This document shows, piece after piece, positions 18,344 through 26,896 of a DNA stretch of 64,000 bases. This DNA comes from Gordonia rubripertincta (GTDB taxonomy: Bacteria; Actinomycetota; Actinomycetes; Mycobacteriales; Mycobacteriaceae): assembly GCF_038024875.1 (NCBI RefSeq), contig NZ_CP136136.1:1302001-1366000 (forward strand). The letters are read 5' to 3'. A program made the translations under genes and the position numbers. A model generated the notes under the pieces. The model was not told the DNA's origin. It worked only from the letters and a program-made list of their open reading frames with translations, and made no database searches. The first letter of the stretch is position 1. The number at the start of each line of letters is the position of its first letter.

Positions 18344-19195
18344 ATGAGCACAGCAGAAGAACGCGCCAGACAGCTCGATCTTGTTGCGCGCCTGAAATCT
18401 TCGTATCCGGAACTTCCGGACGCGCCCACTCCCGATCTCCTCGATCACGCGCGTATCACCGCCTACCTCAAACCGGTGCATGACGTCGGCGGTGAACCCG
18501 ACGCGCCGATCTTCTACGAGGGAAAGGCCTACGAGCTGTGGGAACACATGACGTACGTCATGTGTGAAGTGCTGGCCTGGCGCGGGATCTGGCTCTCCGA
18601 GGAACGTCGGCGGATCGGCAACGTCGACGTCGGCCGCGCGGAGTACCTCGGACTGCCGTACTACGGCCGATGGTTGCTCGCGGTTGCGAGAGTTCTGGTC
18701 GAGAAACACCACATCGCGCTCGGCGAGCTCTCCGAGCGCATGCTCGAGGTGCAGGATCGATACGCCGGCGGACTGGCGGGCAAGAAGCTCGAAGCGCGAC
18801 CACGCAGTGTCGGTGACGGATCCGACGTTCCCCGCAACACCCATCACCGGCACGCCGTCGGGGTCGGGGATCCCCAGATCTACGCGGGGAGGGCCGGTGA
18901 GGCCCGGTTCGCCGTCGGCGATCCCGTCGTCGTGCGCGAGCTTCCCGTCGTCTTCTACACGCGCACACCGGAATACGTGCGCGGTGCAACCGGTCAGATC
19001 TCCGCCGTCGCTTACGAGAGTCCAGCGCCCGAAGACGAGACGTGGGGTCTGTCCGATGCCCAACCGGAGTGGTTCTACGTCGTCGAGTTCCAGATGAGCG
19101 ACCTGTGGCACGGGTACACCGGCACCGCCGACGACACCCTGCGAACCGAGATCCCGGAGAGGTGGCTGGCACCGGCCGGTCGAGAGGAGAGCTAG
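18344..19195 (+). CDS. thiocyanate hydrolase-like beta-alpha fusion (nitrile hydratase beta family)
   Basis: A 283-aa protein of the nitrile hydratase beta-subunit superfamily. The N-terminal half (residues about 40-145) reads HDVGGEPDAPI..LWEH..CEVLAWRGIW..EERRR..YLGLPYYGRWLL, which from memory matches the separate beta subunit of Thiobacillus thioparus thiocyanate hydrolase more closely than nitrile hydratases. The C-terminal half (GVGDPQIYAG..FAVGDPVVVRELPVVFYTRTPEYVRGATG..DLW..TEIPERWL) matches its separate alpha subunit. So scnB- and scnA-like parts are fused here. A GGGAGG site precedes the ATG. It is the first gene of a three-gene operon. Predicted role: hydrolysis of thiocyanate (to carbonyl sulfide and ammonia) or of a nitrile. 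Confidence 0.85.
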   Translation: MSTAEERARQLDLVARLKSSYPELPDAPTPDLLDHARITAYLKPVHDVGGEPDAPIFYEGKAYELWEHMTYVMCEVLAWRGIWLSEERRRIGNVDVGRAEYLGLPYYGRWLLAVARVLVEKHHIALGELSERMLEVQDRYAGGLAGKKLEARPRSVGDGSDVPRNTHHRHAVGVGDPQIYAGRAGEARFAVGDPVVVRELPVVFYTRTPEYVRGATGQISAVAYESPAPEDETWGLSDAQPEWFYVVEFQMSDLWHGYTGTADDTLRTEIPERWLAPAGREES

Positions 19196-19198
19196 ACC

Positions 19199-19927
19199 AT
19201 GAGCGACGCCACCGGTGCGCACGATCACGATCACGATCACGACCACGCGCGGACGGTCGCGCCGATGGTCGAGGAGGTCACCGACTTCGAGGTGCTCGAG
19301 ATCGCGCTACGTGAATTGTGTATCGAGAAGGGACTTTTCACCGCCGAGGAACATCGGCGATTCACCGAGTTCGCCGAGCAGATCGGGCCGACACCGGCAG
19401 CGACCCTGGTTGCGCGCGCCTGGCTGGAACCGGACTTCAAAGAGTTCGCGCTCGCCGAACCCATGACCGCGAGCAAGGAGGTCGGGGTCGATTGGCTCGA
19501 GCCCACCGGTTTCGGCACACCCAGTGACTTCACCGCGTTCTCGATACTCGAAGACACCCCGTCGGTCCATCACGTGATCGTGTGCGCGCTGTGTTCGTGT
19601 TATCCGCGGCCGATCCTCGGCAATTCGCCCGAGTGGTATCGCACGCCGAACTACCGGCGTCGCATGGTGCGATGGCCGCGACAGGTGTTGTCGGAGTTCG
19701 GGCTCCAACTGCCCGACGGTGTATCGGTCCGCGTCCAGGACTCCAATCAGAAGCATCGGTTCATGGTGATGCCGCAACGCCCGGCGGGGACGGAGGACTG
19801 GACCCAGGAGCAGCTGGCCGAGATCCTCACCCGCGATTGTCTGATCGGGGTGGCCCTTCCGAAGCCGGGGGTGACCACCAACGCGGTCACCACCGTCCGG
19901 CCGGCCATCCACCCGGCGGGAGAGTGA
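19199..19927 (+). CDS. thiocyanate hydrolase-like gamma subunit (nitrile hydratase alpha family)
   Basis: A 242-aa catalytic subunit. The metal site reads VCALCSC near residue 130: the three Cys and the Ser expected to bind a low-spin cobalt(III) or iron are present, but the residue after the first Cys is Ala where cobalt enzymes usually have Thr and iron enzymes Ser. The following YPRPILGNSPEWYRTPNYRRRMVRWPRQVL segment and the DSNQKHRF and RPAGTEDW motifs are strongly conserved. The N-terminus carries alternating His-Asp (HDHDHDHDH), also remembered from ScnC, possibly for metal loading. ATG 19199 starts 3 bp after the previous stop, with GAGAGGAGA upstream. It should assemble with the fused beta-alpha protein. 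Confidence 0.88.
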   Translation: MSDATGAHDHDHDHDHARTVAPMVEEVTDFEVLEIALRELCIEKGLFTAEEHRRFTEFAEQIGPTPAATLVARAWLEPDFKEFALAEPMTASKEVGVDWLEPTGFGTPSDFTAFSILEDTPSVHHVIVCALCSCYPRPILGNSPEWYRTPNYRRRMVRWPRQVLSEFGLQLPDGVSVRVQDSNQKHRFMVMPQRPAGTEDWTQEQLAEILTRDCLIGVALPKPGVTTNAVTTVRPAIHPAGE

Positions 19928-19929
19928 CG

Positions 19930-20292
19930 ATGTCGACGCAGTCCGAGACCGGAGACGCCTACCCGCCGCTCGCCGAGGTCGTCCAACGTGACCAGGTATG
20001 GCCGCGAATGGCCGCCAAGTACGGGGTCGCCAACCTCGTCCCACCATGGAAGACCAGCCTCGACGGTCTCTGCGACGCGCTCGACCGGGCCGCCGACAGC
20101 GGATGCGCGGCACCCGGGGTCGTGGAGCGCCGCGACGAGGAGGACAGGTTGGCGGCGACCACCTACGCCGACCTTCCCTACCCGGAGAACCAGCTTGTCG
20201 CCCTCGCGCACACCCTGCTCGATCGCGGGGTGATCGACCAGCGCGAACTCGCGGAGCGGATGGCCGCGGTCCGAGCCCGTCTGGAGGCGTGA
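19930..20292 (+). CDS. nitrile hydratase/thiocyanate hydrolase accessory protein (P15K-like)
   Basis: A 120-aa protein starting 2 bp after the gamma-subunit stop. The C-terminal LPYPENQLVALAHTLLDRGVIDQRELAERMAAV segment resembles the helical N-terminal part of nitrile hydratase beta subunits, the pattern of small activators that help cobalt insertion. The thiocyanate hydrolase cluster of T. thioparus encodes a comparable protein of about 15 kDa (P15K). Two isolated Cys are present but no CxxC motif. Chaperone or metallochaperone function is inferred from position, size and fold similarity. Confidence 0.75.
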   Translation: MSTQSETGDAYPPLAEVVQRDQVWPRMAAKYGVANLVPPWKTSLDGLCDALDRAADSGCAAPGVVERRDEEDRLAATTYADLPYPENQLVALAHTLLDRGVIDQRELAERMAAVRARLEA

Positions 20293-20389
20293 GCAGGCCG
20301 GCCAAACCGGCTGTCCACACTGAGATCGGTCCTGTAGACAACTGCGTCGCCACCGGGTCGGGCGGCGGCTTCTCCATTACTCTCAGCGC

Positions 20390-20965
20390 ATGGCCGGGGG
20401 GAACGACGCAGTTGACCTGCACACCGATGAGCAGTTGTTACGCGCTCACGCCGCCGGCGACCCGGGCGCGTTCACCGATCTGATCAACCGTCACCTCGAC
20501 TATCTGTGGTCGGTCGCCATTCGGACCAGCCAGAACCCCGAGGATGCCGCCGACGGGTTGCAGGACGCACTACTCGCCGCCCACCGGACCGCCGGGGATT
20601 TCCGCTCCGACGCGAAGGTGACCAGTTGGCTGCATCGGATCGTCGTCAACGCCTGCCTCGACCGGATCCGACGCAACAACGCCCGCCGGACCGTTCCGCT
20701 GCCCGAGTGGGATGTGCTGTCGATCGCCGACACCGCCGATGACATCGCCGCGGTGGATCTGTCCGTCTCCATCGGCCGGGCTCTGCACGCGCTTCCCGAA
20801 GGCCAGCGGCAGGCCATCGTCGCCGTCGATCTCGAGGGTTACTCGGTCGCCGAGGCCGCCTCACTCCTCGGCGTCGCCGAGGGGACCATCAAGAGTCGAT
20901 GCGCACGCGGACGACTCAAACTCGCCCAGGTCCTGGGTCATCTCCGGACTGCCGATGACGCGTAA
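20390..20965 (+). CDS. sigM: ECF RNA polymerase sigma factor SigM
   Basis: A 191-aa ECF sigma factor. Region 2 (about residues 20-90) includes FTDLINRHLDYLWSVAIRTSQNPEDAADGLQDALLAAHR and SDAKVTSWLHRIVVNACLDRIRR; region 4 (about 125-180) has LPEGQRQAIVAVDLEGYSVAEAASLLGVAEGTIKSRCARGR, the -35-binding helix-turn-helix. Position between murJ and trxB matches Rv3911 (SigM), although an accessory block separates it from murJ here. The adjacent downstream gene is its candidate anti-sigma factor. Confidence 0.92.
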   Translation: MAGGNDAVDLHTDEQLLRAHAAGDPGAFTDLINRHLDYLWSVAIRTSQNPEDAADGLQDALLAAHRTAGDFRSDAKVTSWLHRIVVNACLDRIRRNNARRTVPLPEWDVLSIADTADDIAAVDLSVSIGRALHALPEGQRQAIVAVDLEGYSVAEAASLLGVAEGTIKSRCARGRLKLAQVLGHLRTADDA

Positions 20966-21120
20966 GCCGATGCCTGCCAACGTCTTTCCGCCGAATCACA
21001 CCGGAGTGGAACCGGAACCGCGCGTCGTGCGTCCAAGTATCCGACGACCACCGGACAACGACCGGCGAGATGCCACCCTGAGACACCGACGCCTGACCTT
21101 CGGAATGGAAGACTGACACC

Positions 21121-21918
21121 ATGACCCCGCGGGGACCTGACGACACCGAGTCCGGCGATCTGCCCGATCCGCCGTATTCGGCGGAGACGCTGGCCGATCT
21201 CCACGCCGGAGTGCTGTCCGAGCGCGCTGCCACACACATCCGTGCGCAGATCACCGATGACGCTGCCGCGCAGGAGATCCTGGCGGCTCTGGATCGGACG
21301 ACGAGTCAGCTTCGCACGTCGACCCCCGCCGCGCATACGGTTCCGGATCATGTTCGCGCCGACGTCCAGGCCACGCTGGCCGCACTGGCCGGAGCGCCCG
21401 CGACCGACGCGGCGGCGCCTCCCGGCCCTGCACGACCGGGTCCCGCCCAGGACGCACCGGTGGATCTCCCCGCACGGCGCGAACGATCCGGTCGGTCGTC
21501 GAGGGTTCTCTCGGTGGTACTGGCCGCGGCGGCGATCGCGGTGGTCGCCCTCGGCTCGATCGGTGTGCTTCGACTGATGTCCTCGTCACCGGACGACACC
21601 CCATCGCCGATACAGGCCCAGCCCGGATCGACCCAGATCCTGGACCCGGCGGGCTCCGCGTCGGCCATCTCGGTCCTCGGTCGTACAGACGGGGCACCGT
21701 TCGGCTCGGTCGCCGCGCTCCGACGCTGCACCGCGGCTCATCTCGTCCCCGCGACGGTCGTCATCGTCGGCTCCGGGCGGATCATCTTCCACGGTGGCCC
21801 CGCTGCCGCCATCCTGCTGTCGACCGGTGTCCCAGGCCGGTTCGACGCCCTGATCGTCGGTCTCGAGTGCGACACCGACAATCCCGCGTTCCTGGCGAGG
21901 GGGACGATCGGCGCCTGA
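21121..21918 (+). CDS. membrane anti-sigma factor candidate (Rv3912-like)
   Basis: A 265-aa protein with a cytoplasmic N-terminal part beginning with YSAETLADLHAGVLSERAATHIRAQI, a Pro/Ala-rich linker, one membrane helix at about residues 129-151 and an extracytoplasmic C-terminal domain of about 110 residues. This is the layout of anti-sigma factors, and it follows sigM as Rv3912 (RsmA) does. No HxxxCxxC zinc motif is present. Membrane sequestration of SigM is inferred from family and position. A 155-bp gap separates it from sigM. Confidence 0.8.
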   Translation: MTPRGPDDTESGDLPDPPYSAETLADLHAGVLSERAATHIRAQITDDAAAQEILAALDRTTSQLRTSTPAAHTVPDHVRADVQATLAALAGAPATDAAAPPGPARPGPAQDAPVDLPARRERSGRSSRVLSVVLAAAAIAVVALGSIGVLRLMSSSPDDTPSPIQAQPGSTQILDPAGSASAISVLGRTDGAPFGSVAALRRCTAAHLVPATVVIVGSGRIIFHGGPAAAILLSTGVPGRFDALIVGLECDTDNPAFLARGTIGA

Positions 21919-21973
21919 TCCCCTCTACCAGGGCCGAGACCTGCGTCACCACGCCGGACGCATGGACTTGACC

Positions 21974-22001
21974 GGGAACATCTGCGCTTACCCTTGTGTT
22001 G
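21974..22001 (+). promoter_or_regulatory. SigH/SigR-type promoter of trxBA
   Basis: GGGAAC (21974-21979), an 18-bp spacer and GTTG (21998-22001) match the GGGAA-N18-GTT pattern of the thiol-oxidative-stress ECF sigma factors SigH/SigR. Thioredoxin genes are known members of that regulon in mycobacteria and Streptomyces. The trxB ATG lies about 60 bp downstream. Confidence 0.7.
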
Positions 22002-22062
22002 AAGCAGCCGTGATCCCGACCAGAACTCCGGGATCTCGCATACCCCACAGCACGGAGGACGG

Positions 22063-23070
22063 ATGAGCCAGCCAGAGACCCAGCAGATCCACGACGTGAT
22101 CATCATCGGATCTGGTCCTGCCGGGTACACCGCGGCGATCTACGCCGCGCGCGCCGAGCTAGCGCCGATTGTCTTCGAGGGCACCCAGTTCGGTGGCGCG
22201 CTGATGACGACCACCGAGGTCGAGAACTTCCCCGGCTTCCAGACCGGCATCCAGGGCCCGGCCCTGATGGACGAAATGCGCGAGCAGGCGATCCGATTCG
22301 GCGCCGACCTGCGCATGGAGGACGTCGACACGGTCCGCCTCGAGGGCGACATCAAGGAGGTCCAGGTCGGCGGTGAGGTGTTCCGCGCGCGCGCTGTCAT
22401 CCTCGCGATGGGCGCGGCAGCACGGTACCTCGGAGTCGAAGGAGAACAGGAACTCCTCGGTCGCGGCGTATCCGCATGCGCGACCTGCGACGGCTTCTTC
22501 TTCAAGGACCAGGACATCGCCGTCATCGGCGGCGGCGACTCGGCGATGGAGGAAGCGACCTTCCTCACGAAGTTCGCCCGAACTGTCACACTGGTTCATC
22601 GTCGGGACGAATTCCGCGCCTCGAAGATCATGCTCGAGCGCGCTCGCGCCAACGACAAGATCCGCTTCGTCACCAATGCCGCCGTTCGATCGGTCATCGG
22701 CGACGGGTCGGTGAGCGGCCTGGAGATCGAGGACACCCGCAACGGTGAGCTCAGCACCCTCGACGTGACCGGCATGTTCGTCGCGATCGGTCACGACCCG
22801 CGCAGCGAACTGGTCCGCGGACAGGTCGACCTCGACGACGAGGGCTACGTCCTCGTGCAGGGCCGCACCACCTACACCTCCCTGCCCGGCGTCTTCGCCT
22901 GTGGCGATCTGGTCGACCACACCTATCGCCAGGCCATCACCGCAGCCGGGAGCGGTTGCTCGGCGGCCATCGACGCGGAGCGCTGGCTCGCCGAGCAGGG
23001 TGAGGCGCCCGCACACACCGTCGACGCCGAGTCCGTCGCCGACGTCGAAGCTGTTCAGGCACCCGCCTGA
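22063..23070 (+). CDS. trxB: thioredoxin-disulfide reductase
   Basis: A 335-aa NADPH-dependent flavoenzyme that reduces thioredoxin. It shows the FAD motif IIIGSGPAGYTAAIYAARAE near residue 13, the redox-active CATCDG near residue 143, the NADPH-binding AVIGGGDSAMEEA just after, and the C-terminal FACGDLVDHTYRQAITAAGSGCSAA. It is followed 55 bp later by trxA and preceded by a SigH-type promoter, so both are likely induced by disulfide stress. Confidence 0.97.
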   Translation: MSQPETQQIHDVIIIGSGPAGYTAAIYAARAELAPIVFEGTQFGGALMTTTEVENFPGFQTGIQGPALMDEMREQAIRFGADLRMEDVDTVRLEGDIKEVQVGGEVFRARAVILAMGAAARYLGVEGEQELLGRGVSACATCDGFFFKDQDIAVIGGGDSAMEEATFLTKFARTVTLVHRRDEFRASKIMLERARANDKIRFVTNAAVRSVIGDGSVSGLEIEDTRNGELSTLDVTGMFVAIGHDPRSELVRGQVDLDDEGYVLVQGRTTYTSLPGVFACGDLVDHTYRQAITAAGSGCSAAIDAERWLAEQGEAPAHTVDAESVADVEAVQAPA

Positions 23071-23125
23071 CCTGAGCGTTCCATTCCAATCTCGTTCTTC
23101 GAGTCCATCTGAGGAGGACATCACC

Positions 23126-23464
23126 ATGGGTGCAAACACGGTCGTCGTGAACGACACCACCTTCAAGGACACCGTTCTCGGTGCCGACAAGCCGGTCCTG
23201 GTCGATTTCTGGGCAACCTGGTGCGGCCCGTGCCGCATGGTCGCCCCGGTTCTTGAGGAGATCGCCCGCGACAACGGCGACAAGCTCACCATCGCCAAGC
23301 TCGACGTCGATGAGAGCCCGGCCACCGCGCGTGACTTCCAGATCATGTCGATCCCGACCATGATCCTGTTCGACAAGGGTCAGCCGGTGAAGACCATCGT
23401 CGGCGCCAAGGGCAAGGCCGCACTGCTACGCGAACTCGATTCGGTGATCGGCCAGTCAGCCTGA
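23126..23464 (+). CDS. trxA: thioredoxin
   Basis: A 112-aa thioredoxin with active site FWATWCGPCRM near residue 33 and the cis-Pro loop SIPTMILF. It reduces protein disulfides using electrons from TrxB. GAGGAGGA lies just upstream of the ATG. It corresponds in position to trxC (Rv3914). Confidence 0.97.
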   Translation: MGANTVVVNDTTFKDTVLGADKPVLVDFWATWCGPCRMVAPVLEEIARDNGDKLTIAKLDVDESPATARDFQIMSIPTMILFDKGQPVKTIVGAKGKAALLRELDSVIGQSA

Positions 23465-23735
23465 CCTGCATTTTCTTCTGATCCGCGGCGAGAGTCCGAC
23501 GGGTGAACGACGTTGTCGTCGGCCCGCGGGCTCTCGTCGTTGGTAGTCTCGGCCCGGGTCCCCGGCCACGAGGGACACGAGCCGACGACGACGCCACTGG
23601 AGCTGTTCCAGTTTGGTGTAGTGAACTTCAGCTGAGAGAATGCAGGCTGATGCTGACCGGTACCGCAGTCACGCGGTCCGCCAGATATCGCCGGCAGGGC
23701 GTCACCCTGCCGCGATGCGTACGAGGGGTGACGAC

Positions 23736-24870
23736 ATGCCATTGTTCCGACTTGGGGATCACGGCTCGGCGGTGGCCGAGATCCGCGCCATCCTGGTCGG
23801 GCTCGGTCTGTTGCCCGACGGTGGGGATCCCGTTTTCGACGAAGCCTGTGACCGGGCAATTCGGGCATTCCAGCAGCAGCGCGGTCTGATCGTCGACGGC
23901 ATCGTCGGCCCCGCAACCTACCGGGTTCTCCGGGAGGCCTCGTACCGCCTCGGCGCCCGTGTGCTGTCGTACCAGCTGTCGGCGCCCATGGTCGGCGACG
24001 ACGTGGCGACTCTGCAGCACCGCCTCCAGAACCTCGGTTACTACACCTCGCTCGTCGACGGCATCTTCGGGCTGAACACCCACAATGCGGTCTGTCTGTA
24101 CCAGAGTGAATACGGTCTGGCGTCTGACGGGATCTGTGGTCCGGCGACTCTTCGCTCACTCGAACGCCTCGGCACGCGTGTCACTGGTGGTTCGCCGTAT
24201 GCGATCCGCCAGGAGGAGCAGGTTCGACGCTCCGGTCCGCAGCTGTCGGGCAAGCGGATCCTCATCGATCCCGGTTCCGGTGGGCTGCACCCGCTGTCGA
24301 CCGGCGAACTCGCCGAACGCGAATCCGATCTCCTCTGGGATCTGGGGTGCACGGCTGGAGGGCCGCATGGCGGCCGCCGGCATGCAGACCTTCCTGTCCC
24401 ACGACGGCCGCGGCCGACCGGGGGACAACGAACGCGCCCGGGTCGCGAACCTCATGGATGCCGACATGATGATCTCGCTGCGATGCGGTCATTACCGCAA
24501 CGCGCAGGCCAACGGCGTCGCCTCGTTCTATTTCGGCAACAACCAGAACTCCTTCTCGACAATCGGCCGTAATCTGGCCGGGTTCATCCAGCGCGAGATC
24601 GCCGCTCGCACACCGCTTGCCGATTGTCGGACACATGAGCGCACCTGGGATGTCCTGCGACTGACCAGGATGCCGGTTGCCCTCATCGACGTCGGCTACA
24701 TCACCAACCCGGATGATGCTGCGGTGCTGGGTAGTTCGGATTGGCGCAATGTCATCGCGGACGCCATCCTGGTCGCGGTGAAGCGGTTGTACCTGCTCGA
24801 CCAGGACGATCGCCCTACTGGCACTTACACTTTCGCGGACCTTCTGGCCGCGGAGAACGCTTCGCGCTGA
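23736..24870 (+). CDS. cwlM: CwlM, amidase-like regulator of MurA, frameshifted as read
   Basis: Two frames together give a protein of about 377 aa. Two peptidoglycan-binding domains come first (residues about 8-75 and 85-155: GDHGSAVAEIRAIL.. and DDVATLQHRLQNLGYY..), then an N-acetylmuramoyl-L-alanine amidase_3 domain (ILIDPGSGG..MQTFLSHDGR..RVANLMDADMMISL). In mycobacteria CwlM is cytoplasmic, is phosphorylated by PknB on a C-terminal Thr and then activates MurA; the matching tail DDRPTGTYTFADLLAAENASR is kept here. The frames join at the G run 24344-24347: deleting one G gives LWDLGARLEGRMAAAG. ATG 23736 follows GAGGGGTGA. CwlM is essential in mycobacteria, so the break is probably not real. 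Confidence 0.88.
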
Positions 24871-25675
24871 CACGGCCCGCACCCGATCCCACCGGCACAG
24901 CTGTTCGCTGCCGTCCGGTGAGATCGATCTCGGCCATCACCACCAGCTTCTCCAGCGCGCTCTCGACCTCAAACTTCCAGCCGAGTCCTTCGTCGAGCTC
25001 CAGACGGAACCGCGGGAAGCGCTGATGCGATGAGACGACGTCGAATCCCGAGTTCTTGAGGAACGACGCGTCGATCATGCACGTGGTGCACAGATCAGCC
25101 TGTGAGTCCTCGAGGATCTCTCGTGCGACTTCGATGATCGCCTCATCCGTCCAGAAGTCGAGGTCGGGGAGACCTCCACCCGTGACGGCCTCACCCGACT
25201 CCGCAGAGCCGGACGGACTGGCTCCGATCGACGAACCGAACTCGGCCCCGCCGGCACCATTGCGGACGAGACCGAAGGACTCGACTGCGCGGACACCGCG
25301 TCGGATCAGATCACCGAGGACGGCATCGAGCAGTATCGTCGCGACTTCCTCGTGTCCCGGCTCCGTGCGAATGCTGGTGAGAAGGACGGCGTCGTGACTG
25401 ACCGGGGAAGTGGGGAAGTGCTGCGAACGGGGCACCCGGTTCGGCGGTGCGTAGAACGCCGTACCGATGACGGAGTTGGTCGTCGAGTCGATGGCGACCT
25501 GTCCACACGCTCCCCACTCGAGCAGCAGACCGGAGATCCAGGCCTCCTTGTCGAACTCGCTCTCGTAGGCCTGACCGTTGGCGGTCGGTTCGACTTCCCA
25601 GAAGACACATCGGCGGGTGTGGTGGGGGAGGGACTCGAAAGATCCGAGTTCCAGCCGCACGATCGACACGCTCAT
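24815..25675 (-). CDS. conserved hypothetical protein, Rv3916c-like (GNAT-like)
   Basis: A 286-aa protein starting MSVSIVRLELGSFESLP, with RRCVFWEVEP, EAWISGLLLEWGACGQVAID, GTAFYAPP, LLTSIRTEPGHEEVATILLDAVLGDLIRRGVRAVESFG and a late FLKNSGFDVVSSHQRFPRFRLEL. The pattern suggests a GNAT acetyltransferase fold without certain catalytic residues. Position between cwlM and parB matches Rv3916c, which is somewhat shorter; the extra length includes a Gly/Ser-rich insertion near residue 175. Its 3' end overlaps cwlM by 56 bp (convergent). Function unknown. Confidence 0.82.
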   Translation of the reverse strand: MSVSIVRLELGSFESLPHHTRRCVFWEVEPTANGQAYESEFDKEAWISGLLLEWGACGQVAIDSTTNSVIGTAFYAPPNRVPRSQHFPTSPVSHDAVLLTSIRTEPGHEEVATILLDAVLGDLIRRGVRAVESFGLVRNGAGGAEFGSSIGASPSGSAESGEAVTGGGLPDLDFWTDEAIIEVAREILEDSQADLCTTCMIDASFLKNSGFDVVSSHQRFPRFRLELDEGLGWKFEVESALEKLVVMAEIDLTGRQRTAVPVGSGAGRVSAKRSPRPEGPRKCKCQ

Positions 25676-25821
25676 GTCATCGAACTCCGAGCCGGAGACG
25701 TGAATCGACGAAAAGTATTGGGCTACAGCCCATCTCGAAATTCAGGTCGGTCCCTGATCCGTCAATCGTCACTGTGACGTTACTTCCGCATCCGCTGGTA
25801 CAGAGAAATCCGCGGTGGAGT

Positions 25822-26862
25822 TCACTTGTTCGGGTCGATGAACTGAACGATGCGTTCCAGGTCGTCGACCGATCCGAATTCCACGACGATCTTCCCTTTC
25901 CGCTTCCCTAGACTGACTGTAACCCTGGTGTCCAGGCTGTCGGACAGTCTCTCGGCGAGGTCTTGGAGCCCAGGCATCTGCATCGGCTTGCGCTTCGGGG
26001 CGGCCGGCTTCGCCTCCGGTCCGTCACCGCGGTTGGCGAGAGTGACAGCTTCTTCGGTCGCACGGACTGACAGCCCCTCGGCGACGATTCGCGCGGCGAG
26101 AGCCTCCTGTGCATCGCTGCCCGTCTCGAGGGAGAGGAGGGCGCGGGCATGACCGGCGGACAGGACACCCGCCGCCACACGACGCTGCACCGGGATCGGC
26201 AGCTTGAGCAAACGGATCATGTTGCTGATGAGTGGACGTGAACGGCCGAGCTTGGCAGCCAACTGCTCGTGGGTGACGCCGAACTCTTCGAGAAGCTGTT
26301 GGTAGGCAGCCGCCTCTTCCAACGGATTCAGCTGTGCGCGGTGGATGTTCTCGAGCAGTGCGTCGCGCAGCATGTCGCCATCGGCGGTCTCACGGACGAT
26401 GGCCGGAATCGCCTCGAGGCCGACCTCCTGGCTCGCCCGCCACCGACGCTCACCCATGACGATCTGGTAGGCGACACCGTCAGCCGTGGGCTCCTTGAGG
26501 CGCCGCACGACGATCGGTTGCATCAAACCGAACTCGCGGATCGAGTGGACGAGTTCGGACATCTGCTCGTCGTCGAAGACCGTTCGGGGCTGGTTCGGGT
26601 TCGGCTGGATCTGCTTGGGCGGGATCTCCCGGTAGACGGCGCCGGCCTCTTCGCGGCTCAGTACGTCGACCGCCGAGGCGTCGACGGGGGAGGAGGGCTG
26701 GCCGTCGACCACGGGCGACGGTCCCTTGCCGATGACGACGTCGGCGGCGGCGTTGCCCAGCCGCGGAGCGGTCGACTGGTCCTCGGTGGGGCCGGTCGGG
26801 ATGAGTGCCGCCAGTCCACGACCCAGTCCGCCACGACGCTGCGCGGTGTCCCGTTGACTCAT
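25822..26862 (-). CDS. parB: chromosome partitioning protein ParB
   Basis: A 346-aa CTPase and parS-binding protein. The N-terminal RRGGLGRGLAALIPTG should contact ParA. The ParB N-domain (about 75-170) has NPNQPRTVFDDEQMSELVHSI and the CTP/arginine patch GERRWRASQ. The central helix-turn-helix ..LAAKLGRSRPLISNMIRLLKLP reads parS, and the C-terminal dimerisation domain ends DLERIVQFIDPNK. ATG 26862 has GGAGG upstream, better than the earlier in-frame start. parA lies just upstream, and six parS sites follow within 4 kb. Confidence 0.95.
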   Translation of the reverse strand: MSQRDTAQRRGGLGRGLAALIPTGPTEDQSTAPRLGNAAADVVIGKGPSPVVDGQPSSPVDASAVDVLSREEAGAVYREIPPKQIQPNPNQPRTVFDDEQMSELVHSIREFGLMQPIVVRRLKEPTADGVAYQIVMGERRWRASQEVGLEAIPAIVRETADGDMLRDALLENIHRAQLNPLEEAAAYQQLLEEFGVTHEQLAAKLGRSRPLISNMIRLLKLPIPVQRRVAAGVLSAGHARALLSLETGSDAQEALAARIVAEGLSVRATEEAVTLANRGDGPEAKPAAPKRKPMQMPGLQDLAERLSDSLDTRVTVSLGKRKGKIVVEFGSVDDLERIVQFIDPNK

Positions 26863-26896
26863 GCCTTTACCTCCACTAGGAATCGGATCTGTGTCG

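Noticed and set aside
20955..21116. 53-aa open frame between sigM and the anti-sigma gene (MTRKPMPANVFPP)
   Set aside because: Overlaps the sigM stop and ends 5 bp before the next gene, but shows no family or convincing ribosome-binding site; could be leader sequence.
24344..24347. Programmed frameshifting in cwlM and the other three split genes
   Set aside because: The sites share a homopolymer context but not a conserved slippery heptamer with a stimulatory structure, and family members elsewhere are unbroken; sequencing error is simpler.
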